From assembly GCF_002022005.1 (NCBI RefSeq), contig NZ_CP017258.1, forward strand, positions 620,001-684,000: a stretch of DNA of 64,000 nucleotides. Reading direction: 5' to 3'. The DNA is from Campylobacter pinnipediorum subsp. caledonicus (GTDB lineage: Bacteria > Campylobacterota > Campylobacteria > Campylobacterales > Campylobacteraceae). The translations under genes were made by a program, and so were the position numbers. The notes under the pieces were generated by a model. The model had not been told where the DNA came from. It worked only from the letters and a program-made list of their open reading frames with translations, and searched no databases. Within the stretch, counting starts at the first letter, position 1. The number at the start of each line of letters is the position of its first letter. Below, piece by piece: positions 8,409 to 16,450 of the stretch.

Positions 8409-9531
8409 GATTTTTTGCTATCTCTTTGATTTTATCGCAAATATAATATATCTCTTCTTCTGTTAATGCACCATATATAGGCAAAGATAGTATTTGCTGA
8501 TAATTTTTAAGAGCATTAGGAAAAGCATTAACTTTAAGCCCATATTTACTTTTATAGTATGTCAACAAATGAATAGGCACATAGTGAAGCGATGTGTGAA
8601 TTCCATTTTCTAACAATTCTTTAGCGAACCCATCGCGATTTTTATCAACTTTTATTATGTATTGATTATAAATATGGTCTCGTTTTTTTACTGGTAAACT
8701 TATATGTGGGCAATCTTTCAATTCTTCATCATAAATAGCCGCTATCTCTTGTCTTTTTTTGGCAAAAGCTTCATGTTTTTTAAACTGAGCAAATGCAAAA
8801 GTACCATTTAATGTAGTAAGGTCATACTTTAAACCTATATCAACAACATCGTATATGTAGCCCATGTTTCCACTTTTATCAAGCCCACTAACCATCGCAT
8901 AATTTCTTAAAAGTTGTGCTTTTTTTGCAATTTCATCATTATTTGTTACCATAAAACCCGCTGCTGCAGTTGGATTTATGGTTTGAGAATGAATCTGAAA
9001 ACAAGTAAAAAGTGATTTTTTGGCACCTATTTTTTCACCTTTATAAGTAAGCCCAACAGCTCTATTTGCATCTTCTAAAATATGAACATCATATTTTTTT
9101 GCAATCTCTTCTATCTCATCCATCATAGCAGCTTGACCTGCTACATGATTTACAAAAATACCTTTAAGTTTTTTATGATTATTCTTTTTCAAAGACTCTT
9201 CTAAAGCTTGTGGATTTATAGTAAAATCATCTTCATTTATGTCAACAAATATAGGCTCAGCATCAAAATATCTAATAGCTTGCGCTACGCTTGGAAAAGC
9301 ATTAACCGAGCATATAAACTTATCTCCGCGTTTAACTTCCATAGCGCTCAATGCAAGATGGTGTGTTGCTGCATTATTTATAGTTGTGATGGCATATTTT
9401 ACATCAAATGTTTTTCTTAAAGATGCTTCAAAATCATCAATAATGTTAGTATTTTGATCGCTTAAAGCTTTTTTTATCATATCTAGCTCTTCATTATCCA
9501 TAGATGGTTTATAAAATAAAATTTCCTGCAT
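8401..9531 (-). CDS. DegT/DnrJ/EryC1/StrS aminotransferase-fold protein lacking the PLP lysine
   Basis: The fold is clear: an N-terminal LFYKPSMDNEE, the cofactor-site LEDANRAVGLTYKG (Asp154 would face the PLP nitrogen), and the C-terminal HTSLHYVPIHL. In active sugar aminotransferases the segment SFHxxK carries the lysine that forms the internal aldimine. Here the matching segment reads CFQIHSQTINPTAAAGF (residues 177-193) with no lysine, and the usual Gln of EDAAQ is Arg157. Relatives such as ColD replace this lysine with histidine and act as dehydratases, so His181 might play a role; alternatively the protein may be a non-enzymatic or modified member. It is coupled to lpxK, which suggests a role in lipid A or surface glycan synthesis. 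Confidence 0.8.
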   Translation of the reverse strand: MQEILFYKPSMDNEELDMIKKALSDQNTNIIDDFEASLRKTFDVKYAITTINNAATHHLALSAMEVKRGDKFICSVNAFPSVAQAIRYFDAEPIFVDINEDDFTINPQALEESLKKNNHKKLKGIFVNHVAGQAAMMDEIEEIAKKYDVHILEDANRAVGLTYKGEKIGAKKSLFTCFQIHSQTINPTAAAGFMVTNNDEIAKKAQLLRNYAMVSGLDKSGNMGYIYDVVDIGLKYDLTTLNGTFAFAQFKKHEAFAKKRQEIAAIYDEELKDCPHISLPVKKRDHIYNQYIIKVDKNRDGFAKELLENGIHTSLHYVPIHLLTYYKSKYGLKVNAFPNALKNYQQILSLPIYGALTEEEIYYICDKIKEIAKNRV

Positions 9532-9540
9532 AATAATTCC

Positions 9541-10305
9541 TTAAATTTCTGCTATTTTAGGCATTTGTCTTTTAAATTTGTTTCGGTTTATTCTAGATAA
9601 AACATTATCTATCAACTCTTTGTTTTTAAACTTTTCATACAACAAATCGTAGTTGTCGCCATTTTTTTCTATAAAAAATAGAACCTCATCTAGTATTTTA
9701 TAACTATACCCTAAATCACTTTCATCGCTTTGACCATGCCACAAATCAGCACTGGGTGCTTTATTTATAATTTTTTCATCAATTTCTAGAAATCTTGCGA
9801 ATTCAAAAATCTCAGTTTTATAAAGCTCACCTATTGGATTTAAAGCACACGCCAAATCACCATATATTGTTCCATAGCCAAGCATTAATTCACTTTTATT
9901 GCTGGTTCCAACAACAAGTGAGTTTAGTAATGCTGAGCGATGATATAAAATGCTCATTCTTATTCTAGCACTTAAATTTCCCATTGAATATTTATCAAGT
10001 TTACCAGATAAAGTTTCTTCAAAATTATTTAATATATTTTGTATATTTATAATTTTATATTTTATATTTAAGTCTGAGCATAATTTTATGCCATCTTTTA
10101 AATTTTCATCATTAGAAAAATAAGTAGGCAATAAAAATGCATTTACATTTTCTGGATTTGATATCTTACAAAGTTTGGCTACCACTGCTGAATCTATACC
10201 ACCGCTAATACCAACAACAAAACCTTTGCAGGTTGATTTTTCTAAATATTTACTAAGAAATTTAACTAAAGTATTTTGAACTTGCTTGTAATCTTTTTTA
10301 TCCAT
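9541..10305 (-). CDS. nadE: NAD+ synthetase
   Basis: NadE amidates deamido-NAD to NAD. The ATP pyrophosphatase loop is FVVGISGGIDSAVVAKL (about residues 25-41), and GTSNKSELMLGYGTIYGDLA is the NaAD-binding segment. At 254 residues it is the short, ammonia-dependent type without a glutaminase domain. It is the first gene of the leftward block that continues with the DegT-like gene, lpxK, thrC and kdsB. Confidence 0.95.
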   Translation of the reverse strand: MDKKDYKQVQNTLVKFLSKYLEKSTCKGFVVGISGGIDSAVVAKLCKISNPENVNAFLLPTYFSNDENLKDGIKLCSDLNIKYKIINIQNILNNFEETLSGKLDKYSMGNLSARIRMSILYHRSALLNSLVVGTSNKSELMLGYGTIYGDLACALNPIGELYKTEIFEFARFLEIDEKIINKAPSADLWHGQSDESDLGYSYKILDEVLFFIEKNGDNYDLLYEKFKNKELIDNVLSRINRNKFKRQMPKIAEI

Positions 10306-10439
10306 AAAAATATATCTTTCTATTTTTAATACCTAAACTAGAAAATAATTTGTAATTATACTAACTTATTTATAAAAGTTTCTTTTAAAAGATAAATTGA
10401 TATAATAATTATCAATATTTATTTATACCAAAGGATTAC

Positions 10440-11039
10440 ATGGTAGTTTTTCTTAAGCAATTTGGCCCATATCAAACAAATTGTTATATATTAAAAGACA
10501 ATAATAAGGAAATTATAATAGATCCTGGTGAAGGTTCTTATAGCTGGGTTATGGATAACGTCAAAGATCCTCGTGCTATACTATTAACACATGGTCATTT
10601 TGATCATATTTATGATGCAACTGTTTTAAAAAGAGAGCTTAAAATACCTATTTTTATACACAAATTAGATGCATTTATGCTAAGAAGCGATAAAGATTTT
10701 TGTGGATATGAGTGTTGTGAAGCTGATTTTATGATAGATGAAGGCGAATATAATTTTGGAGGCTTTAAGTTTAAATTTCTACATTTTCCAGGCCATACAC
10801 CAGGATGTTGCATGATACAGATAGAAAATTTAATGTTTAGCGGAGATTTTTTATTTAAAGAAAGTGTTGGTAGATGGGATTTTGAATACTCAAGTAGAAG
10901 CGATATGCTAAAAAGTCTGATAAAAAGCAAAAATTTGCAAGGAAATTTTAATATGTATCCTGGTCATGGGTCAGCAACAACATGGGAAAAAGAGAAAGAA
11001 AATATAGATGTTTATATAAGATATGTTCAAAAAAGCTAA
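10440..11039 (+). CDS. Metallo-beta-lactamase-fold hydrolase (glyoxalase II-like)
   Basis: The metal-binding motif HGHFDH lies at residues 51-56 (His51, His53, Asp55, His56), with a second metal histidine in FPGHTPGC, Asp in SGDFLF, and a final GHGS. The 199-residue length matches the short YcbL/GloB-like group that acts on thioesters. C. jejuni has the same gene beside nadE. The exact substrate is not known. Confidence 0.88.
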   Translation: MVVFLKQFGPYQTNCYILKDNNKEIIIDPGEGSYSWVMDNVKDPRAILLTHGHFDHIYDATVLKRELKIPIFIHKLDAFMLRSDKDFCGYECCEADFMIDEGEYNFGGFKFKFLHFPGHTPGCCMIQIENLMFSGDFLFKESVGRWDFEYSSRSDMLKSLIKSKNLQGNFNMYPGHGSATTWEKEKENIDVYIRYVQKS

Positions 11040-11055
11040 AAACTTTGAAAATGTC

Positions 11056-11084
11056 TTGACAAATACAAAAAAAAATAATATAAT
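11056..11084 (+). promoter_or_regulatory. Sigma70-type promoter for the tRNA-Gln / tRNA-fMet pair
   Basis: TTGACA at 11056-11061 and TATAAT at 11079-11084 are separated by exactly 17 bases, about 20 bases before tRNA-Gln. A strong promoter of the same form, with the same ATCAC start-site context, precedes tRNA-Asn at 23629. Confidence 0.85.
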
Positions 11085-11104
11085 CACAACTTCAATTTTA
11101 TTAT

Positions 11105-11179
11105 TGGGGTATCGCCAAGCGGTAAGGCAACTGGTTTTGGTCCAGTCATTCAGAGGTTCGAATCCTCTTACCCCATCCA
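11105..11179 (+). tRNA. tRNA-Gln, anticodon TTG
   Basis: Acceptor TGGGGTA pairs with TACCCCA, the anticodon stem ACTGG/CCAGT encloses loop TTTTGGT, and the T-arm is AGAGG/CCTCT. Discriminator T and CCA are encoded. It lies 8 bases upstream of the fMet gene and shares its promoter. Confidence 0.96.
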
Positions 11180-11187
11180 CCTCATAT

Positions 11188-11262
<75 letters not shown>

Positions 11263-11356
11263 AATACCGATTTTATCGTATCAAACTAGCACTTTTTTAA
11301 ATACTTAATTATTTCTTAAAGCTTTTTCAATTAAAATTAATACTTTTTATTATCTT

Positions 11357-12226
11357 TTAAATAACTGAATTAATTAAATTTTCTATTGTTTCACTTGATT
11401 TTTCAATTTTATTAGTTATATATCTTTGCGTTGTTGTTATATTTGTATGTCCTAATGTAAAAGATACCTGTTCTATTGGTAATTTTAAATGATTAATTGA
11501 ATAACTTGCAACTAAATGTCTTATATCATGAAGCCTAATTTTGGGTAAATTATTGCTTTTAAGTAATGTTTTCCAGCTTCTTCGCAAATCCTGATATTTA
11601 TTATTTGTATTTGGATTAATAAAAACATAACTATCAAGCTTATTATTTTTCTTAGCTTCAATGTATCTTTTATATAATCTATTGTATAAATCTTCACTCA
11701 TTTTATATATCATATCTTTTTTAGCTTTGTTTATCTTATAAGGTATTGTATATGTTTTATTTTTTAAATTTACATCATCCCATTTTAAAGATAAAACTTC
11801 GTTCTTCCTTCTTCCATGTAAAAGAAAAAAGAATATATCGCAAGTTTCATTATTATTTAATACAATAGCTTTTATTATCTTCTTTTGTGTTGATATACTA
11901 TAGTCAAAATATATTTTATTGTCAAATTTTGGAAGCTCTACAAAGTCGCAAGGATTTTTCTCAATTAATTCCATTTTGATAGCAAATTTAAAAATAACTC
12001 TTAATTTAACAAGTATGTTTTTAATAGTTTTAATCTTATATTCTTGTTTAATCAATGAATTACAAAATAATTGTATATCTATAAATTTTATATCTCTTAC
12101 ATCTCTTAAGCCTAAATCATTGCGGAAATGTTTATTATATGTAGCTACATCACTTCTTAAAGTTGAATAGCTTAATATGCACTCATAAAAACTTACATAA
12201 GTATCAAATAATTTATTAAAATTCAT
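11357..12226 (-). CDS. int: Tyrosine recombinase (phage integrase)
   Basis: The 289-residue protein carries the catalytic set of tyrosine recombinases: Arg140 in HGRRKNE, His233 and Arg236 in LHDIRH, His260 in LGHTN and the nucleophile Tyr269 in TTQRYI. The N-terminal 100 residues form the SAM-like core-binding domain. The gene ends 94 bases from tRNA-fMet, pointing at it, the usual position for an integrase that uses a tRNA gene. Its start overlaps the upstream gene by 11 bases. The last 20 or so codons are repeated, with changes, at the right end of the element. Confidence 0.95.
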   Translation of the reverse strand: MNFNKLFDTYVSFYECILSYSTLRSDVATYNKHFRNDLGLRDVRDIKFIDIQLFCNSLIKQEYKIKTIKNILVKLRVIFKFAIKMELIEKNPCDFVELPKFDNKIYFDYSISTQKKIIKAIVLNNNETCDIFFFLLHGRRKNEVLSLKWDDVNLKNKTYTIPYKINKAKKDMIYKMSEDLYNRLYKRYIEAKKNNKLDSYVFINPNTNNKYQDLRRSWKTLLKSNNLPKIRLHDIRHLVASYSINHLKLPIEQVSFTLGHTNITTTQRYITNKIEKSSETIENLINSVI

Positions 12227-12677
12227 AACTTCTTAAATCTCTTATAATAAAGTCTTCAATCAAAGGATTATTTAAATCGTGTTTTTTATCATTATTTGAT
12301 ACAAAGCTCATATCTCTATCGATTAATAAATTCTCTGTATATGCTAAATGCTGTAAATTACAATTTTCTTTGTCTAAACTTTCATAATATGATATTAACT
12401 CAAAATCTTTTTTTCTACTTAAAGGCTTGTTTTTATTATAGTTTGCTAAATATCTCTTTCTTTGGGCTTGTCTTGATAAGTGATTTATTGTTACATCTAC
12501 TGAATCTGGTAATTTAATTCTTAAATTCTCTTTTTTCTTTTCTTGTTTTTCAAAGTCATAAGAGTTTATAAGATTATCTTTTATATAATGCTCGAGTCTT
12601 CCATTTAGATAGATAAGCTCTTCTTTGTTTCTTGGAATTTTTATATTTATATAATCGTCTTCCTTGTTCCACTCCAA
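12216..12677 (-). CDS. Hypothetical phage protein between Rep and integrase
   Basis: A 153-residue, highly charged protein without membrane segments. It overlaps the Rep gene by 31 bases and the integrase by 11, so it is part of the same leftward operon. The middle (LSRQAQRKRYLANYNKNK) is basic and could bind DNA. I recognise no family; position suggests a helper in replication or integration. Confidence 0.7.
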   Translation of the reverse strand: MEWNKEDDYINIKIPRNKEELIYLNGRLEHYIKDNLINSYDFEKQEKKKENLRIKLPDSVDVTINHLSRQAQRKRYLANYNKNKPLSRKKDFELISYYESLDKENCNLQHLAYTENLLIDRDMSFVSNNDKKHDLNNPLIEDFIIRDLRSYEF

Positions 12678-13543
12678 AAAAAATTATCATCATTTTTCAT
12701 ATCGTTTAGATGATGAAAATCCTTGAAAGTAGATATAAAATTTATCTTTCTATATACCCACAAAGGAACTTTTGTTCTTGATGTTATAAATCTTCTTACT
12801 TTATGCTTTACATACCAACAAGAAAGTTCATCAAGTTTATCGGTTTTATCGACATTTATAAAAGTCTTTTGAATATATTTCATAACATAACCACTAGCAT
12901 TATAAATACTTGTTTGAAAACCATTGATTTCATTATTCATAATTTGCTCTTTAGTTATAGCATTTTTTCTTAAGTTCTGTGGAGCATAGAATATATCACG
13001 ATATATTTTTAACATAAAATCAAAATTGTTTTTATCTGTATAAAATAAGGCATGTATATGTGGAACTCCATCGCTTTTATGTGGTTCAAAACATCGTATA
13101 TAAGAACTTTGCGAACCTTTAAATTTCTTCCTAAATCGCATTATAAATAAATTCCATTGATGATTTAAAACTTTAATCAAATCATTAATTGTTAATGTAG
13201 CTTGGTTTTTAGCTTTATATTTTACATCATAAGGCAAGTATTTATAATCCTTAGCCTTAAACCTTGAATAATCACCTTTTAAAGCATCCCTAAAGCAACC
13301 ATTAAGAGTTATGGTTAAAAATACAGGGCTTAAGAGATTATCATTTGATAAGCTATATATCGTATTTACTCGGTTTGTAACTTCAGCATAATACTTAGAT
13401 GAGAAATTAGCAGACATTGATATATCAAAAAGAGATTTAATCTCGCCTAGATTATTTACAAATTGATGATTTAATAAATAACTTCTTTGATTATCCATTT
13501 TTGACTGGCAAAATTTCAAATCGTTATCAGTAACACCAAACAT
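12647..13543 (-). CDS. HUH-type rolling-circle replication initiator (phage Rep)
   Basis: The protein has the three ordered motifs of HUH endonucleases: a motif I strand (VFLTITLNGCF, about residue 74), the metal-binding HUH motif in GVPHIHALFYTD (His162, His164), and the catalytic helix GYVMKYIQKTF with Tyr219 and Tyr223. At 298 residues it is of normal size for phage and plasmid initiators. It would nick the double-stranded replicative form to start single-strand synthesis. The ribosome site AGGAAGG precedes the ATG, and candidate origin hairpins lie directly upstream (13593-13803). Confidence 0.85.
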   Translation of the reverse strand: MFGVTDNDLKFCQSKMDNQRSYLLNHQFVNNLGEIKSLFDISMSANFSSKYYAEVTNRVNTIYSLSNDNLLSPVFLTITLNGCFRDALKGDYSRFKAKDYKYLPYDVKYKAKNQATLTINDLIKVLNHQWNLFIMRFRKKFKGSQSSYIRCFEPHKSDGVPHIHALFYTDKNNFDFMLKIYRDIFYAPQNLRKNAITKEQIMNNEINGFQTSIYNASGYVMKYIQKTFINVDKTDKLDELSCWYVKHKVRRFITSRTKVPLWVYRKINFISTFKDFHHLNDMKNDDNFFWSGTRKTII

Positions 13544-13592
13544 TTAAATCCTTCCTATCTTAAAAGTAAGAGTTTTTTATTAAATTGACAAG

Positions 13593-13638
13593 AAGCCCCA
13601 CTTGCTTACTCGCGAAGCTCGTTCGCAAGTTGGGGCTT
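13593..13638. other. Cruciform-forming repeat upstream of rep, candidate phage replication origin
   Basis: AAGCCCCA (13593-13600) pairs with TGGGGCTT (13631-13638), continuing as CTTGC/GCAAG across a one-base bulge. Inside lies a second hairpin, GCGAA/TTCGC at 612-626 of this block. The strip is GC-rich in an AT-rich element and sits in the rep-secretin intergenic gap, where filamentous phages keep their origins. Confidence 0.5.
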
Positions 13639-13759
13639 ACGCCGGAAAAAACAAAACAACCCAAAAAGCTAAAATAAGCAAAAAACACATATTTTTAGTT
13701 TTTAGGCTAGGGGTTTGATTTAAGTGTTTTAAAGTTTAGACTTATTATGCAAACCCCTA

Positions 13760-13803
13760 TTAGGATACTATTAGGGGGATTTATCCCCCTAATAGTATCC
13801 TAA
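13760..13803. other. Perfect 19-22 bp hairpin after the secretin gene; terminator or packaging signal
   Basis: The segment starting AGGATACTATTAGGGGGA at 13762 is followed after a very short loop by its exact complement ending at 13801, one of the longest perfect hairpins in the window. It abuts the secretin stop codon. No T-run follows on either strand, so a simple intrinsic terminator is doubtful. CCCCTA at 13755 can also pair with TAGGGG at 13772, giving an alternative fold. Filamentous phage packaging signals are hairpins of this sort. Confidence 0.55.
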
Positions 13804-14934
13804 TTAAATAATTTCAATACTAACAGTCAAAACACTTTTAACATCCTTTTCTTGTTCTACTGAAAACAAATATTTTAAAAGCCAAATATCTTTTAATATA
13901 GGTATTCCATTACGATATTTATTAGAAGTTGTTTTATTTATTCCACTAAGGACTAAAACATCGCCTTTTTTTAAAAAATATGAGCTTTTAAGCTCTTTTT
14001 TTGATGTGATAGGTGTATTAGTATCATTTAATAAATCTTCTAATACCAAGGACAAATCAACCTTAATAACATCTTTTAGGAATATGGGTTTTAAACTTAT
14101 CTTTAGTCCAACATCTTTATACTGAAATGATGAAGTAGTAGAACTTTGAGCGTTTGTTACTTCGCTTTGTGAAGTTAGATAAGGAATTGTTTTAACAGAG
14201 CTAAAAAATACATCATTATCATTATAAGCTGTTAAAAAAGGACTTGAAATAATCTTAGTAATACCATTTTCATCAAGGAAATTTAAAACACCAAAATAAG
14301 CAGAAGAATTATCTTTTATAATGTTTGAATTACTCATATATGGAGCAGTTAAAAGATTTACATATAGTTTTAAATCTCCGTGATTAAGTGGCTTTAAAAT
14401 TGAAGTTAAATCAGTTCCACGATTATATAAATCGTTAAGATTTGTTTCAGTAATAACGATTTTAAAAGTTGCAGACTTTGGCAAAACATCATAATCTTTT
14501 ATACTTTGTTTTATTTGTTTGTATGTAAAATCATCAGACCTAAAATATAAAGTATTGTTGTGAGTGCTAAAAGTAGAGTTTATATCATAAAGACTTAAAA
14601 TTTTAGAAACATCATCAGGAATAAAATTATTAAATTTTATCTGTTTTAAGTCTTTTTTTAATTGCTCTTTGTCTGTAACAATATATAAATCATCTACAAA
14701 ATCAATATATAAATTCTTGCTAGATAAAATCTTTTTAAACTCATCTAAACTAAGCTTATCATTATCGCCATTAAAAACAAAATGATAACTTGATACATCA
14801 ATTTCACTATCAGAAATAATTCTAACATTGTTATATTTAGAAGTTAAAAACATTAAATCAAGTAGATTTATATATGTATTTATAGCATGTGAAAAACTAC
14901 TTAAACAAAGAAGTATTAGTATAATCTTTTTCAT
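13804..14934 (-). CDS. Phage-encoded secretin (pIV-like outer-membrane channel)
   Basis: The 376 residues begin with a signal peptide (MKKIILILLCLSSFSHA), followed by small periplasmic N-domains (residues about 25-150) and a C-terminal secretin core: KISSPFLTAYNDNDVFFS, GLKISLKPIF, and KKGDVLVLSGINKT near the end, all typical of the type II/III secretin family. Such channels let assembled filamentous virions leave the cell. Many small inoviruses borrow a host secretin, so carrying one makes this phage export-autonomous. The start overlaps the Zot gene by 38 bases. Confidence 0.88.
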   Translation of the reverse strand: MKKIILILLCLSSFSHAINTYINLLDLMFLTSKYNNVRIISDSEIDVSSYHFVFNGDNDKLSLDEFKKILSSKNLYIDFVDDLYIVTDKEQLKKDLKQIKFNNFIPDDVSKILSLYDINSTFSTHNNTLYFRSDDFTYKQIKQSIKDYDVLPKSATFKIVITETNLNDLYNRGTDLTSILKPLNHGDLKLYVNLLTAPYMSNSNIIKDNSSAYFGVLNFLDENGITKIISSPFLTAYNDNDVFFSSVKTIPYLTSQSEVTNAQSSTTSSFQYKDVGLKISLKPIFLKDVIKVDLSLVLEDLLNDTNTPITSKKELKSSYFLKKGDVLVLSGINKTTSNKYRNGIPILKDIWLLKYLFSVEQEKDVKSVLTVSIEII

Positions 14935-16018
14935 CTTTAGAACCTTTATTAATAGAATTTAAAACATCAAACACGGGGCTTTTAAAAGCAAAAAAATAGT
15001 TTGTAAAACTTCCAATTTTAAAAGAAGTAAAATATAAAGCAGAATTGCGAGAAATAATAAATTCTAAAAATGATTTAGGAAACTCAATATCACTTTTTTT
15101 AATGAAACAATTAGAATCAATACAAGTAATATTATATAAATATAAATTTTCTAAATCATTATCAGATTTATTATATTTTTTTATTATCTTATTTTTGGAG
15201 TTATTAGATAAATTATAATTTTTTGTATCTATGTTGTTTATAGTTTTAATATCATTTGTATTATTTTTATTTGTGTCATCTGTCATACTATAAATAACAA
15301 AATAAAAAATAATAACTAAAACAAAAAGTAAAAATAATGATATTGAAAAGAATTTTTTTATTAAAGATGATTGATTTTTGATTTTTCCACTATGATATAA
15401 ATTAAATACATCTTTAGAAAAATCAATATTTATTTTTCTATACTCATCTTTTGCATAGAGCTTATAAGAGCCATAAAGAATATATCTTAATTTATTTGTA
15501 AAAACTCTTTTAGAACTATCAACAGCTTTATAAAAAAATTCAGCAATTCTTTTATATTCTGGATTTATTAAACTTAAATCTTGAGTAATTAAATAGATTT
15601 CTTGGCTTAAATGTCTGTGATATGTTAGCCACCAAATCAAAACTTCATCTTTTTTATTTTTAAAAAAGTTATGTGCTTCATCAAGAATAATTAATACTTT
15701 AAATAAATTATATTGCTTTGCTATTTCTATTAAGTGCTTATCGCCTTTTTTATCTAAATAGCAAGCATATAAAATAGAAATATCATCATAAAACTTATCA
15801 AATTCAAAAGGTTTAAATCTATTATCTAAATCAAATTTAAAACCATCAATATTTGTATAACAAAAATAAAATTCATCTTGTTTTTTAGTTTCTTTCTTGT
15901 CTTTTTTAAATTTATAAAAAAATGATTTTTCTGGTTGTTTTAAAAAGGTTTCGTATATGCGATTAACAGCATAGTAAGTTTTACCACTACCGGGATTACC
16001 AATAATATACGAAATCAT
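14897..16018 (-). CDS. zot: Zot-like phage assembly ATPase (pI homologue)
   Basis: The N-terminal ATPase has Walker A GNPGSGKT (residues 7-14) and Walker B VLIILDEAHNFF (about 113-124). A single membrane segment follows (LFLLFVLVIIFYFVIYSM, about residues 228-245), and the remaining 130 residues would be periplasmic. This is the layout of filamentous phage pI and of the zonula occludens toxin family. Its primary role is virion assembly at the inner membrane with the secretin; a toxin-like role of the periplasmic tail has been proposed for Campylobacter Zot proteins but cannot be judged here. Confidence 0.9.
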   Translation of the reverse strand: MISYIIGNPGSGKTYYAVNRIYETFLKQPEKSFFYKFKKDKKETKKQDEFYFCYTNIDGFKFDLDNRFKPFEFDKFYDDISILYACYLDKKGDKHLIEIAKQYNLFKVLIILDEAHNFFKNKKDEVLIWWLTYHRHLSQEIYLITQDLSLINPEYKRIAEFFYKAVDSSKRVFTNKLRYILYGSYKLYAKDEYRKINIDFSKDVFNLYHSGKIKNQSSLIKKFFSISLFLLFVLVIIFYFVIYSMTDDTNKNNTNDIKTINNIDTKNYNLSNNSKNKIIKKYNKSDNDLENLYLYNITCIDSNCFIKKSDIEFPKSFLEFIISRNSALYFTSFKIGSFTNYFFAFKSPVFDVLNSINKGSKDEKDYTNTSLFK

Positions 16019-16021
16019 TAT

Positions 16022-16444
16022 TTATAACTTTGATATAAATAATGTTTCTAATGTTTCCCTTATATTTTTTAAAACTACTATGCTTATTTTTAAGGAATAA
16101 ACACTAAAAAATATTAAAAATATAGGCGAAAAAACAGAATAAACATCAACGAAAGCAGACCAAATACCAAAAGACTTTAAAACACTTATAAAATAACTTA
16201 TTAAACTATCATTTGAATAAGAAAAATTATTAATAAAATTAATAATAAAATTAACTTTTGTATAAATAAATTCTATAACCTTATATAATAAATAAAAATA
16301 ACTAAGTAAAGCAGTAGTTAAAAGCAAATTTATAGTTAACATCTTAGCAAATGTAAGAGATTTTAAAGCTATAGAAGCTATGTCAAAACCTTTTTTAAAA
16401 GTAAAAAATTCAAATATCATCATAAAAAAAATTAAGCATAACAA
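16022..16444 (-). CDS. Hydrophobic phage protein (pVI / DUF2523-like)
   Basis: 140 residues with about three membrane segments (near residues 1-15, 35-57 and 90-120) and a charged C-terminus. Proteins of this size and topology lie between the pIII-like and Zot genes in inoviruses and serve as minor tip proteins. It is 3 bases from the Zot gene and 6 from the adsorption gene, in one operon. Assignment rests mainly on position and topology. Confidence 0.65.
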   Translation of the reverse strand: MLCLIFFMMIFEFFTFKKGFDIASIALKSLTFAKMLTINLLLTTALLSYFYLLYKVIEFIYTKVNFIINFINNFSYSNDSLISYFISVLKSFGIWSAFVDVYSVFSPIFLIFFSVYSLKISIVVLKNIRETLETLFISKL

Positions 16445-16450
16445 AACCCT

